Assembly: GCA_032622095.1 (NCBI GenBank)
Contig: CP136061.1
Coordinates: 83,862,324 to 83,926,323, forward strand
Length of the DNA stretch: 64,000 nt
DNA from: Siphonodentalium dalli
Taxonomy: Eukaryota; Mollusca; Scaphopoda; Gadilida; Siphonodentaliidae
Direction of reading: 5' to 3'
In this document: positions 12,241-27,600 of the stretch, in pieces
How positions within the stretch are numbered: position 1 is the first letter of the stretch
How the letters are laid out: the number at the start of each line of letters is the position of its first letter
Translations under genes and position numbers: made by a program
The notes under the pieces: model-generated
What the model saw: the letters and a program-made list of their open reading frames with translations, nothing else
What the model was told of the DNA's origin: nothing
Databases searched by the model: none

Positions 12241-15200
12241 TTTATCACTTTCTTTACTATCTACAGGCGAATCCATGCGTTTCTTCTTTAAATCTGTCCA
12301 AAATGTGGTCATTATCATTTGAAAATAAGAAAATATGGAATTAACAACTTATCATGGCGAGACGTGAAATTTCGTAAAATTCATATTTTTCCTATAGGAA
12401 TCACTGAACTAAATGGTTTCCCATAGGCGACAGTGTTAACGTTTCCGCCAAATTCACTGAATTGAAGCCTGCAGGCCATACCAGTGATGTTTACCCAGCT
12501 AGATTGACACCAGTTGATCACGAAAATGCAAGAAAAATCATAGGTCATGTGTTTACTTTTAAAAATAAATCCCCAAGTGTACGACGGGGCTATCCCACAG
12601 CCAAATTTGATCTGGAAAAATCCAGAACTACAGCAGCTAGTTAAATAAATTTCCCGCTCACAAAAATCCATTCCCCCATTCATTCACCAGTTTAAATTAT
12701 TTAGATATTATGTACAAGTCAAATAAACGCGATGTCATCCTTTAACAACGTGTCGCATGTATCAGGTGAAGGTCATTCTTCAGTTACCTTCACCTTTAGG
12801 GTTCCACGGTGTACTCGCTCCCCGACTCTAGAACACATTTAGCTCCCTGATTCCTATATATATGTATATGTGTGAAACACAGCGTTTCTTATAGTATTTT
12901 ATCAAAATATAGACCTTACTGAAATAAAAAATGGATTATATCGAGCAGTAGTTGTTTATTTTTCCAATATGAGGCATCCTGAAAATTAGTGTCAATCCTC
13001 AAAATAAAGCCAAAAAATTTAGATTTTTTTTTCAATTTTACTAGCTGATGCATCTCGTATAACTGAAGAATGCCCTTATATACGATACTATTACTAAATT
13101 GAAGAGGATATGTTAATATACATTTTGAGTGGGATAACTTGTCCAATTTTAAACCCTTTTCATGCAAAATTTGTCAATTTATAATAAACATTTACAAAAA
13201 TTAACAGAAAATTTAAATAAAAAATACTTTAATAGCATAATAAAGCAACTATAAGTCAATTTAAATATCTAAACATCATCATACAACATCAGCCACAGTC
13301 TCAGGCATGAAATTTGACCAGATGGCAGGGCATACTGTCTGTTTAACAAACCTGCCATGACAGTTTTGCACGACATTAACACTACTGGCGATGCCATCAC
13401 CCCCCCCCCCCCCCCCCCCCGACTTGGGGTGGGACTACGGTCCCCGATAAGGCTACTGGGTGCCGGGAAATCTTAATTGGGTTAACTGCCACCTTTTCCC
13501 AATGGGGGGGGCTAACACTACTCAAATTTTTGGGGAGGGGGGCTTTGGCCCCCCTGACCCCCTAATGGTACCTGATGTCCATGCAAAATTCCCAGATTTA
13601 TCACTTTCTTTACTATCTACAGGCGAATCCATGCGTTTCTTCTTTAAATCTGTCCAAAATGTGGTCATTATCATTTGAAAATAAGAAAATATGGAATTAA
13701 CAACTTATCATGGCGAGACGTGAAATTTCGTAAAATTCATATTTTTCCTATATATATGTATATGTGTGAAACACAGCGTTTCTTATAGTATTTTATCAAA
13801 ATATAGACCTTACTGAAATAAAAAATGGATTATATCGAGCAGTAGTTGTTTATTTTTCCAATATGAGGCATCCTGAAAATTAGTGTCAATCCTCAAAATA
13901 AAGCCAAAAAATTTAGATTTTTTTTTCAATTTTACTAGCTGATGCATCTCGTATAACTGAAGAATGCCCTTATATACGATACTATTACTAAATTGAAGAG
14001 GATATGTTAATATACATTTTGAGTGGGATAACTTGTCCAATTTTAAACCCTTTTCATGCAAAATTTGTCAATTTATAATAAACATTTACAAAAATTAACA
14101 GAAAATTTAAATAAAAAATACTTTAATAGCATAATAAAGCAACTATAAGTCAATTTAAATATCTAAACATCATCATACAACATCAGCCACAGTCTCAGGC
14201 ATGAAATTTGACCAGATGGCAGGGCATACTGTCTGTTTAACAAACCTGCCATGACAGTTTTGCACGACATTAACACTACTGGCGATGCCATCACCCCCCC
14301 CCCCCCGACTTGGGGTGGGACTACGGTCCCCGATAAGGCTACTGGGTGCCGGGAAATCTTAATTGGGTTAACTGCCACCTTTTCCCAATGGGGGGGGGGC
14401 TAACACTACTCAAATTTTTGGGGAGGGGGGCTTTGGCCCCCCTGACCCCCTAATGGTACCTGATGTCCATGCAAAATTCCCAGATTTATCACTTTCTTTA
14501 CTATCTACAGGCGAATCCATGCGTTTCTTCTTTAAATCTGTCCAAAATGTGGTCATTATCATTTGAAAATAAGAAAATATGGAATTAACAACTTATCATG
14601 GCGAGACGTGAAATTTCGTAAAATTCATATTTTTCCTATAGGAATCACTGAACTAAATGGTTTCCCATAGGCGACAGTGTTAACGTTTCCGCCAAATTCA
14701 CTGAATTGAAGCCTGCAGGCCATACCAGTGATGTTTACCCAGCTAGATTGACACCAGTTGATCACGAAAATGCAAGAAAAATCATAGGTCATGTGTTTAC
14801 TTTTAAAAATAAATCCCCAAGTGTACGACGGGGCTATCCCACAGCCAAATTTGATCTGGAAAAATCCAGAACTACAGCAGCTAGTTAAATAAATTTCCCG
14901 CTCACAAAAATCCATTCCCCCATTCATTCACCAGTTTAAATTATTTAGATATTATGTACAAGTCAAATAAACGCGATGTCATCCCTTAACAACGTGTCGC
15001 ATGTATCAGGTGAAGGTCATTCTTCAGTTACCTTCACCTTTAGGGTTCCACGGTGTACTCGCTCCCCGACTCTAGAACACATTTAGCTCCCTGATTCCTA
15101 TATATATGTATATGTGTGAAACACAGCGTTTCTTATAGTATTTTATCAAAATATAGACCTTACTGAAATAAAAAATGGATTATATCGAGCAGTAGTTGTT

Positions 15201-17403
15201 TATTTTTCCAATATGAGGCATCCTGAAAATTAGTGTCAATCCTCAAAATAAAGCCAAAAAATTTAGATTTTTTTTTCAATTTTACTAGCTGATGCATCTC
15301 GTATAACTGAAGAATGCCCTTATATACGATACTATTACTAAATTGAAGAGGATATGTTAATATACATTTTGAGTGGGATAACTTGTCCAATTTTAAACCC
15401 TTTTCATGCAAAATTTGTCAATTTATAATAAACATTTACAAAAATTAACAGAAAATTTAAATAAAAAATACTTTAATAGCATAATAAAGCAACTATAAGT
15501 CAATTTAAATATCTAAACATCATCATACAACATCAGCCACAGTCTCAGGCATGAAATTTGACCAGATGGCAGGGCATACTGTCTGTTTAACAAACCTGCC
15601 ATGACAGTTTTGCACGACATTAACACTACTGGCGATGCCATCACCCCCCCCCCCCCCGACTTGGGGTGGGACTACGGTCCCCGATAAGGCTACTGGGTGC
15701 CGGGAAATCTTAATTGGGTTAACTGCCACCTTTTCCCAATGGGGGGGGGGGGGCTAACACTACTCAAATTTTTGGGGAGGGGGGCTTTGGCCCCCCTGAC
15801 CCCCTAATGGTACCTGATGTCCATGCAAAATTCCCAGATTTATCACTTTCTTTACTATCTACAGGCGAATCCATGCGTTTCTTCTTTAAATCTGTCCAAA
15901 ATGTGGTCATTATCATTTGAAAATAAGAAAATATGGAATTAACAACTTATCATGGCGAGACGTGAAATTTCGTAAAATTCATATTTTTCCTATATATATG
16001 TATATGTGTGAAACACAGCGTTTCTTATAGTATTTTATCAAAATATAGACCTTACTGAAATAAAAAATGGATTATATCGAGCAGTAGTTGTTTATTTTTC
16101 CAATATGAGGCATCCTGAAAATTAGTGTCAATCCTCAAAATAAAGCCAAAAAATTTAGATTTTTTTTTCAATTTTACTAGCTGATGCATCTCGTATAACT
16201 GAAGAATGCCCTTATATACGATACTATTACTAAATTGAAGAGGATATGTTAATATACATTTTGAGTGGGATAACTTGTCCAATTTTAAACCCTTTTCATG
16301 CAAAATTTGTCAATTTATAATAAACATTTACAAAAATTAACAGAAAATTTAAATAAAAAATACTTTAATAGCATAATAAAGCAACTATAAGTCAATTTAA
16401 ATATCTAAACATCATCATACAACATCAGCCACAGTCTCAGGCATGAAATTTGACCAGATGGCAGGGCATACTGTCTGTTTAACAAACCTGCCATGACAGT
16501 TTTGCACGACATTAACACTACTGGCGATGCCATCACCCCCCCCCCCCCGAATTGGGGTGGGACTACGGTCCCCGATAAGGCTACTGGGTGCCGGGAAATC
16601 TTAATTGGGTTAACTGCCACCTTTTCCCAATGGGGGGGGGGGGCTAACACTACTCAAATTTTTGGGGAGGGGGGCTTTGGCCCCCCTGACCCCCTAATGG
16701 TACCTGATGTCCATGCAAAATTCCCAGATTTATCACTTTCTTTACTATCTACAGGCGAATCCATGCGTTTCTTCTTTAAATCTGTCCAAAATGTGGTCAT
16801 TATCATTTGAAAATAAGAAAATATGGAATTAACAACTTATCATGGCGAGACGTGAAATTTCGTAAAATTCATATTTTTCCTATAGGAATCACTGAACTAA
16901 ATGGTTTCCCATAGGCGACAGTGTTAACGTTTCCGCCAAATTCACTGAATTGAAGCCTGCAGGCCATACCAGTGATGTTTACCCAGCTAGATTGACACCA
17001 GTTGATCACGAAAATGCAAGAAAAATCATAGGTCATGTGTTTACTTTTAAAAATAAATCCCCAAGTGTACGACGGGGCTATCCCACAGCCAAATTTGATC
17101 TGGAAAAATCCAGAACTACAGCAGCTAGTTAAATAAATTTCCCGCTCACAAAAATCCATTCCCCCATTCATTCACCAGTTTAAATTATTTAGATATTATG
17201 TACAAGTCAAATAAACGCGATGTCATCCTTTAACAACGTGTCGCATGTATCAGGTGAAGGTCATTCTTCAGTTACCTTCACCTTTAGGGTTCCACGGTGT
17301 ACTCGCTCCCCGACTCTAGAACACATTTAGCTCCCTGATTCCTATATATATGTATATGTGTGAAACACAGCGTTTCTTATAGTATTTTATCAAAATATAG
17401 ACC

Positions 17404-20400
17404 TTACTGAAATAAAAAATGGATTATATCGAGCAGTAGTTGTTTATTTTTCCAATATGAGGCATCCTGAAAATTAGTGTCAATCCTCAAAATAAAGCCA
17501 AAAAATTTAGATTTTTTTTTCAATTTTACTAGCTGATGCATCTCGTATAACTGAAGAATGCCCTTATATACGATACTATTACTAAATTGAAGAGGATATG
17601 TTAATATACATTTTGAGTGGGATAACTTGTCCAATTTTAAACCCTTTTCATGCAAAATTTGTCAATTTATAATAAACATTTACAAAAATTAACAGAAAAT
17701 TTAAATAAAAAATACTTTAATAGCATAATAAAGCAACTATAAGTCAATTTAAATATCTAAACATCATCATACAACATCAGCCACAGTCTCAGGCATGACA
17801 TTTGACCAGATGGCAGGGCATACTGTCTGTTTAACAAACCTGCCATGACAGTTTTGCACGACATTAACACTACTGGCGATGCCATCACCCCCCCCCCCCC
17901 CGACTTGGGGTGGGACTACGGTCCCCGATAAGGCTACTGGGTGCCGGGAAATCTTAATTGGGTTAACTGCCACCTTTTCCCAATGGGGGGGGGGGGGGGG
18001 GGGGGCTAACACTACTCAAATTTTTGGGGAGGGGGGCTTTGGCCCCCCTGACCCCCTAATGGTACCTGATGTCCATGCAAAATTCCCAGATTTATCACTT
18101 TCTTTACTATCTACAGGCGAATCCATGCGTTTCTTCTTTAAATCTGTCCAAAATGTGGTCATTATCATTTGAAAATAAGAAAATATGGAATTAACAACTT
18201 ATCATGGCGAGACGTGAAATTTCGTAAAATTCATATTTTTCCTATAGGAATCACTGAACTAAATGGTTTCCCATAGGCGACAGTGTTAACGTTTCCGCCA
18301 AATTCACTGAATTGAAGCCTGCAGGCCATACCAGTGATGTTTACCCAGCTAGATTGACACCAGTTGATCACGAAAATGCAAGAAAAATCATAGGTCATGT
18401 GTTTACTTTTAAAAATAAATCCCCAAGTGTACGACGGGGCTATCCCACAGCCAAATTTGATCTGGAAAAATCCAGAACTACAGCAGCTAGTTAAATAAAT
18501 TTCCCGCTCACAAAAATCCATTCCCCCATTCATTCACCAGTTTAAATTATTTAGATATTATGTACAAGTCAAATAAACGCGATGTCATCCTTTAACAACG
18601 TGTCGCATGTATCAGGTGAAGGTCATTCTTCAGTTACCTTCACCTTTAGGGTTCCACGGTGTACTCGCTCCCCGACTCTAGAACACATTTAGCTCCCTGA
18701 TTCCTATATATATGTATATGTGTGAAACACAGCGTTTCTTATAGTATTTTATCAAAATATAGACCTTACTGAAATAAAAAATGGATTATATCGAGCAGTA
18801 GTTGTTTATTTTTCCAATATGAGGCATCCTGAAAATTAGTGTCAATCCTCAAAATAAAGCCAAAAAATTTAGATTTTTTTTTCAATTTTACTAGCTGATG
18901 CATCTCGTATAACTGAAGAATGCCCTTATATACGATACTATTACTAAATTGAAGAGGATATGTTAATATACATTTTGAGTGGGATAACTTGTCCAATTTT
19001 AAACCCTTTTCATGCAAAATTTGTCAATTTATAATAAACATTTACAAAAATTAACAGAAAATTTAAATAAAAAATACTTTAATAGCATAATAAAGCAACT
19101 ATAAGTCAATTTAAATATCTAAACATCATCATACAACATCAGCCACAGTCTCAGGCATGAAATTTGACCAGATGGCAGGGCATACTGTCTGTTTAACAAA
19201 CCTGCCATGACAGTTTTGCACGACATTAACACTACTGACGATGCCATCACCCCCCCCCCCCGACTTGGGGTGGGACTACGGTCCCCGATAAGGCTACTGG
19301 GTGCCGGGAAATCTTAATTGGGTTAACTGCCACCTTTTCCCAATGGGGGGGGGGGGGCTAACACTACTCAAATTTTTGGGGAGGGGGGCTTTGGCCCCCC
19401 TGACCCCCTAATGGTACCTGATGTCCATGCAAAATTCCCAGATTTATCACTTTCTTTACTATCTACAGGCGAATCCATGCGTTTCTTCTTTAAATCTGTC
19501 CAAAATGTGGTCATTATCATTTGAAAATAAGAAAATATGGAATTAACAACTTATCATGGCGAGACGTGAAATTTCGTAAAATTCATATTTTTCCTATATA
19601 TATGTATATGTGTGAAACACAGCGTTTCTTATAGTATTTTATCAAAATATAGACCTTACTGAAATAAAAAATGGATTATATCGAGCAGTAGTTGTTTATT
19701 TTTCCAATATGAGGCATCCTGAAAATTAGTGTCAATCCTCAAAATAAAGCCAAAAAATTTAGATTTTTTTTTCAATTTTACTAGCTGATGCATCTCGTAT
19801 AACTGAAGAATGCCCTTATATACGATACTATTACTAAATTGAAGAGGATATGTTAATATACATTTTGAGTGGGATAACTTGTCCAATTTTAAACCCTTTT
19901 CATGCAAAATTTGTCAATTTATAATAAACATTTACAAAAATTAACAGAAACTTTAAATAAAAAATACTTTAATAGCATAATAAAGCAACTATAAGTCAAT
20001 TTAAATATCTAAACATCATCATACAACATCAGCCACAGTCTCAGGCATGAAATTTGACCAGATGGCAGGGCATACTGTCTGTTTAACAAACCTGCCATGA
20101 CAGTTTTGCACGACATTAACACTACTGGCGATGCCATCACCCCCCCCCCCCGACTTGGGGTGGGACTACGGTCCCCGATAAGGCTACTGGGTGCCGGGAA
20201 ATCTTAATTGGGTTAACTGCCACCTTTTCCCAATGGGGGGGGGGGGGGGGGCTAACACTACTCAAATTTTTGGGGAGGGGGGCTTTGGCCCCCCTGACCC
20301 CCTAATGGTACCTGATGTCCATGCAAAATTCCCAGATTTATCACTTTCTTTACTATCTACAGGCGAATCCATGCGTTTCTTCTTTAAATCTGTCCAAAAT

Positions 20401-23400
20401 GTGGTCATTATCATTTGAAAATAAGAAAATATGGAATTAACAACTTATCATGGCGAGACGTGAAATTTCGTAAAATTCATATTTTTCCTATAGGAATCAC
20501 TGAACTAAATGGTTTCCCATAGGCGACAGTGTTAACGTTTCCGCCAAATTCACTGAATTGAAGCCTGCAGGCCATACCAGTGATGTTTACCCAGCTAGAT
20601 TGACACCAGTTGATCACGAAAATGCAAGAAAAATCATAGGTCATGTGTTTACTTTTAAAAATAAATCCCCAAGTGTACGACGGGGCTATCCCACAGCCAA
20701 ATTTGATCTGGAAAAATCCAGAACTACAGCAGCTAGTTAAATAAATTTCCCGCTCACAAAAATCCATTCCCCCATTCATTCACCAGTTTAAATTATTTAG
20801 ATATTATGTACAAGTCAAATAAACGCGATGTCATCCTTTAACAACGTGTCGCATGTATCAGGTGAAGGTCATTCTTCAGTTACCTTCACCTTTAGGGTTC
20901 CACGGTGTACTCGCTCCCCGACTCTAGAACACATTTAGCTCCCTGATTCCTATATATATGTATATGTGTGAAACACAGCGTTTCTTATAGTATTTTATCA
21001 AAATATAGACCTTACTGAAATAAAAAATGGATTATATCGAGCAGTAGTTGTTTATTTTTCCAATATGAGGCATCCTGAAAATTAGTGTCAATCCTCAAAA
21101 TAAAGCCAAAAAATTTAGATTTTTTTTTCAATTTTACTAGCTGATGCATCTCGTATAACTGAAGAATGCCCTTATATACGATACTATTACTAAATTGAAG
21201 AGGATATGTTAATATACATTTTGAGTGGGATAACTTGTCCAATTTTAAACCCTTTTCATGCAAAATTTGTCAATTTATAATAAACATTTACAAAAATTAA
21301 CAGAAAATTTAAATAAAAAATACTTTAATAGCATAATAAAGCAACTATAAGTCAATTTAAATATCTAAACATCATCATACAACATCAGCCACAGTCTCAG
21401 GCATGACATTTGACCAGATGGCAGGGCATACTGTCTGTTTAACAAACCTGCCATGACAGTTTTGCACGACATTAACACTACTGGCGATGCCATCACCCCC
21501 CCCCCCCCCGACTTGGGGTGGGACTACGGTCCCCGATAAGGCTACTGGGTGCCGGGAAATCTTAATTGGGTTAACTGCCACCTTTTCCCAATGGGGGGGG
21601 GGCTAACACTACTCAAATTTTTGGGGAGGGGGGCTTTGGCCCCCCTGACCCCCTAATGGTACCTGATGTCCATGCAAAATTCCCAGATTTATCACTTTCT
21701 TTACTATCTACAGGCGAATCCATGCGTTTCTTCTTTAAATCTGTCCAAAATGTGGTCATTATCATTTGAAAATAAGAAAATATGGAATTAACAACTTATC
21801 ATGGCGAGACGTGAAATTTCGTAAAATTCATATTTTTCCTATAGGAATCACTGAACTAAATGGTTTCCCATAGGCGACAGTGTTAACGTTTCCGCCAAAT
21901 TCACTGAATTGAAGCCTGCAGGCCATACCAGTGATGTTTACCCAGCTAGATTGACACCAGTTGATCACGAAAATGCAAGAAAAATCATAGGTCATGTGTT
22001 TACTTTTAAAAATAAATCCCCAAGTGTACGACGGGGCTATCCCACAGCCAAATTTGATCTGGAAAAATCCAGAACTACAGCAGCTAGTTAAATAAATTTC
22101 CCGCTCACAAAAATCCATTCCCCCATTCATTCACCAGTTTAAATTATTTAGATATTATGTACAAGTCAAATAAACGCGATGTCATCCTTTAACAACGTGT
22201 CGCATGTATCAGGTGAAGGTCATTCTTCAGTTACCTTCACCTTTAGGGTTCCACGGTGTACTCGCTCCCCGACTCTAGAACACATTTAGCTCCCTGATTC
22301 CTATATATATGTATATGTGTGAAACACAGCGTTTCTTATAGTATTTTATCAAAATATAGACCTTACTGAAATAAAAAATGGATTATATCGAGCAGTAGTT
22401 GTTTATTTTTCCAATATGAGGCATCCTGAAAATTAGTGTCAATCCTCAAAATAAAGCCAAAAAATTTAGATTTTTTTTTCAATTTTACTAGCTGATGCAT
22501 CTCGTATAACTGAAGAATGCCCTTATATACGATACTATTACTAAATTGAAGAGGATATGTTAATATACATTTTGAGTGGGATAACTTGTCCAATTTTAAA
22601 CCCTTTTCATGCAAAATTTGTCAATTTATAATAAACATTTACAAAAATTAACAGAAAATTTAAATAAAAAATACTTTAATAGCATAATAAAGCAACTATA
22701 AGTCAATTTAAATATCTAAACATCATCATACAACATCAGCCACAGTCTCAGGCATGAAATTTGACCAGATGGCAGGGCATACTGTCTGTTTAACAAACCT
22801 GCCATGACAGTTTTGCACGACATTAACACTACTGACGATGCCATCACCCCCCCCCCCCCCCCCGACTTGGGGTGGGACTACGGTCCCCGATAAGGCTACT
22901 GGGTGCCGGGAAATCTTAATTGGGTTAACTGCCACCTTTTCCCAATGGGGGGGGGGGCTAACACTACTCAAATTTTTGGGGAGGGGGGCTTTGGCCCCCC
23001 TGACCCCCTAATGGTACCTGATGTCCATGCAAAATTCCCAGATTTATCACTTTCTTTACTATCTACAGGCGAATCCATGCGTTTCTTCTTTAAATCTGTC
23101 CAAAATGTGGTCATTATCATTTGAAAATAAGAAAATATGGAATTAACAACTTATCATGGCGAGACGTGAAATTTCGTAAAATTCATATTTTTCCTATATA
23201 TATGTATATGTGTGAAACACAGCGTTTCTTATAGTATTTTATCAAAATATAGACCTTACTGAAATAAAAAATGGATTATATCGAGCAGTAGTTGTTTATT
23301 TTTCCAATATGAGGCATCCTGAAAATTAGTGTCAATCCTCAAAATAAAGCCAAAAAATTTAGATTTTTTTTTCAATTTTACTAGCTGATGCATCTCGTAT

Positions 23401-24608
23401 AACTGAAGAATGCCCTTATATACGATACTATTACTAAATTGAAGAGGATATGTTAATATACATTTTGAGTGGGATAACTTGTCCAATTTTAAACCCTTTT
23501 CATGCAAAATTTGTCAATTTATAATAAACATTTACAAAAATTAACAGAAACTTTAAATAAAAAATACTTTAATAGCATAATAAAGCAACTATAAGTCAAT
23601 TTAAATATCTAAACATCATCATACAACATCAGCCACAGTCTCAGGCATGAAATTTGACCAGATGGCAGGGCATACTGTCTGTTTAACAAACCTGCCATGA
23701 CAGTTTTGCACGACATTAACACTACTGGCGATGCCATCACCCCCCCCCCCCCCGACTTGGGGTGGGACTACGGTCCCCGATAAGGCTACTGGGTGCCGGG
23801 AAATCTTAATTGGGTTAACTGCCACCTTTTCCCAATGGGGGGGGGGGGCTAACACTACTCAAATTTTTGGGGAGGGGGGCTTTGGCCCCCCTGACCCCCT
23901 AATGGTACCTGATGTCCATGCAAAATTCCCAGATTTATCACTTTCTTTACTATCTACAGGCGAATCCATGCGTTTCTTCTTTAAATCTGTCCAAAATGTG
24001 GTCATTATCATTTGAAAATAAGAAAATATGGAATTAACAACTTATCATGGCGAGACGTGAAATTTCGTAAAATTCATATTTTTCCTATAGGAATCACTGA
24101 ACTAAATGGTTTCCCATAGGCGACAGTGTTAACGTTTCCGCCAAATTCACTGAATTGAAGCCTGCAGGCCATACCAGTGATGTTTACCCAGCTAGATTGA
24201 CACCAGTTGATCACGAAAATGCAAGAAAAATCATAGGTCATGTGTTTACTTTTAAAAATAAATCCCCAAGTGTACGACGGGGCTATCCCACAGCCAAATT
24301 TGATCTGGAAAAATCCAGAACTACAGCAGCTAGTTAAATAAATTTCCCGCTCACAAAAATCCATTCCCCCATTCATTCACCAGTTTAAATTATTTAGATA
24401 TTATGTACAAGTCAAATAAACGCGATGTCATCCTTTAACAACGTGTCGCATGTATCAGGTGAAGGTCATTCTTCAGTTACCTTCACCTTTAGGGTTCCAC
24501 GGTGTACTCGCTCCCCGACTCTAGAACACATTTAGCTCCCTGATTCCTATATATATGTATATGTGTGAAACACAGCGTTTCTTATAGTATTTTATCAAAA
24601 TATAGACC
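17404..24608. repeat. Three-unit higher-order block repeated twice
   Basis: Two consecutive blocks share diagnostic variants. An A-to-C change occurs at 17799 and 21407, a GGCG-to-GACG change at 19238 and 22835, and an A-to-C change at 19951 and 23551. The unit lengths also match: 1362/890/1356 then 1351/893/1353. A ~3.6-kb long-short-long block has therefore been duplicated as a whole. Confidence 0.8.
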
Positions 24609-27600
24609 TTACTGAAATAAAAAATGGATTATATCGAGCAGTAGTTGTTTATTTTTCCAATATGAGGCATCCTGAAAATTAGTGTCAATCCTCAAAATAA
24701 AGCCAAAAAATTTAGATTTTTTTTTCAATTTTACTAGCTGATGCATCTCGTATAACTGAAGAATGCCCTTATATACGATACTATTACTAAATTGAAGAGG
24801 ATATGTTAATATACATTTTGAGTGGGATAACTTGTCCAATTTTAAACCCTTTTCATGCAAAATTTGTCAATTTATAATAAACATTTACAAAAATTAACAG
24901 AAAATTTAAATAAAAAATACTTTAATAGCATAATAAAGCAACTATAAGTCAATTTAAATATCTAAACATCATCATACAACATCAGCCACAGTCTCAGGCA
25001 TGAAATTTGACCAGATGGCAGGGCATACTGTCTGTTTAACAAACCTGCCATGACAGTTTTGCACGACATTAACACTACTGGCGATGCCATCACCCCCCCC
25101 CCCCCCGACTTGGGGTGGGACTACGGTCCCCGATAAGGCTACTGGGTGCCGGGAAATCTTAATTGGGTTAACTGCCACCTTTTCCCAATGGGGGGGGGGC
25201 TAACACTACTCAAATTTTTGGGGAGGGGGGCTTTGGCCCCCCTGACCCCCTAATGGTACCTGATGTCCATGCAAAATTCCCAGATTTATCACTTTCTTTA
25301 CTATCTACAGGCGAATCCATGCGTTTCTTCTTTAAATCTGTCCAAAATGTGGTCATTATCATTTGAAAATAAGAAAATATGGAATTAACAACTTATCATG
25401 GCGAGACGTGAAATTTCGTAAAATTCATATTTTTCCTATAGGAATCACTGAACTAAATGGTTTCCCATAGGCGACAGTGTTAACGTTTCCGCCAAATTCA
25501 CTGAATTGAAGCCTGCAGGCCATACCAGTGATGTTTACCCAGCTAGATTGACACCAGTTGATCACGAAAATGCAAGAAAAATCATAGGTCATGTGTTTAC
25601 TTTTAAAAATAAATCCCCAAGTGTACGACGGGGCTATCCCACAGCCAAATTTGATCTGGAAAAATCCAGAACTACAGCAGCTAGTTAAATAAATTTCCCG
25701 CTCACAAAAATCCATTCCCCCATTCATTCACCAGTTTAAATTATTTAGATATTATGTACAAGTCAAATAAACGCGATGTCATCCTTTAACAACGTGTCGC
25801 ATGTATCAGGTGAAGGTCATTCTTCAGTTACCTTCACCTTTAGGGTTCCACGGTGTACTCGCTCCCCGACTCTAGAACACATTTAGCTCCCTGATTCCTA
25901 TATATATGTATATGTGTGAAACACAGCGTTTCTTATAGTATTTTATCAAAATATAGACCTTACTGAAATAAAAAATGGATTATATCGAGCAGTAGTTGTT
26001 TATTTTTCCAATATGAGGCATCCTGAAAATTAGTGTCAATCCTCAAAATAAAGCCAAAAAATTTAGATTTTTTTTTCAATTTTACTAGCTGATGCATCTC
26101 GTATAACTGAAGAATGCCCTTATATACGATACTATTACTAAATTGAAGAGGATATGTTAATATACATTTTGAGTGGGATAACTTGTCCAATTTTAAACCC
26201 TTTTCATGCAAAATTTGTCAATTTATAATAAACATTTACAAAAATTAACAGAAAATTTAAATAAAAAATACTTTAATAGCATAATAAAGCAACTATAAGT
26301 CAATTTAAATATCTAAACATCATCATACAACATCAGCCACAGTCTCAGGCATGAAATTTGACCAGATGGCAGGGCATACTGTCTGTTTAACAAACCTGCC
26401 ATGACAGTTTTGCACGACATTAACACTACTGGCGATGCCATCACCCCCCCCCCCCCCCGACTTGGGGTGGGACTACGGTCCCCGATAAGGCTACTGGGTG
26501 CCGGGAAATCTTAATTGGGTTAACTGCCACCTTTTCCCAATGGGGGGGGGCTAACACTACTCAAATTTTTGGGGAGGGGGGCTTTGGCCCCCCTGACCCC
26601 CTAATGGTACCTGATGTCCATGCAAAATTCCCAGATTTATCACTTTCTTTACTATCTACAGGCGAATCCATGCGTTTCTTCTTTAAATCTGTCCAAAATG
26701 TGGTCATTATCATTTGAAAATAAGAAAATATGGAATTAACAACTTATCATGGCGAGACGTGAAATTTCGTAAAATTCATATTTTTCCTATAGGAATCACT
26801 GAACTAAATGGTTTCCCATAGGCGACAGTGTTAACGTTTCCGCCAAATTCACTGAATTGAAGCCTGCAGGCCATACCAGTGATGTTTACCCAGCTAGATT
26901 GACACCAGTTGATCACGAAAATGCAAGAAAAATCATAGGTCATGTGTTTACTTTTAAAAATAAATCCCCAAGTGTACGACGGGGCTATCCCACAGCCAAA
27001 TTTGATCTGGAAAAATCCAGAACTACAGCAGCTAGTTAAATAAATTTCCCGCTCACAAAAATCCATTCCCCCATTCATTCACCAGTTTAAATTATTTAGA
27101 TATTATGTACAAGTCAAATAAACGCGATGTCATCCTTTAACAACGTGTCGCATGTATCAGGTGAAGGTCATTCTTCAGTTACCTTCACCTTTAGGGTTCC
27201 ACGGTGTACTCGCTCCCCGACTCTAGAACACATTTAGCTCCCTGATTCCTATATATATGTATATGTGTGAAACACAGCGTTTCTTATAGTATTTTATCAA
27301 AATATAGACCTTACTGAAATAAAAAATGGATTATATCGAGCAGTAGTTGTTTATTTTTCCAATATGAGGCATCCTGAAAATTAGTGTCAATCCTCAAAAT
27401 AAAGCCAAAAAATTTAGATTTTTTTTTCAATTTTACTAGCTGATGCATCTCGTATAACTGAAGAATGCCCTTATATACGATACTATTACTAAATTGAAGA
27501 GGATATGTTAATATACATTTTGAGTGGGATAACTTGTCCAATTTTAAACCCTTTTCATGCAAAATTTGTCAATTTATAATAAACATTTACAAAAATTAAC

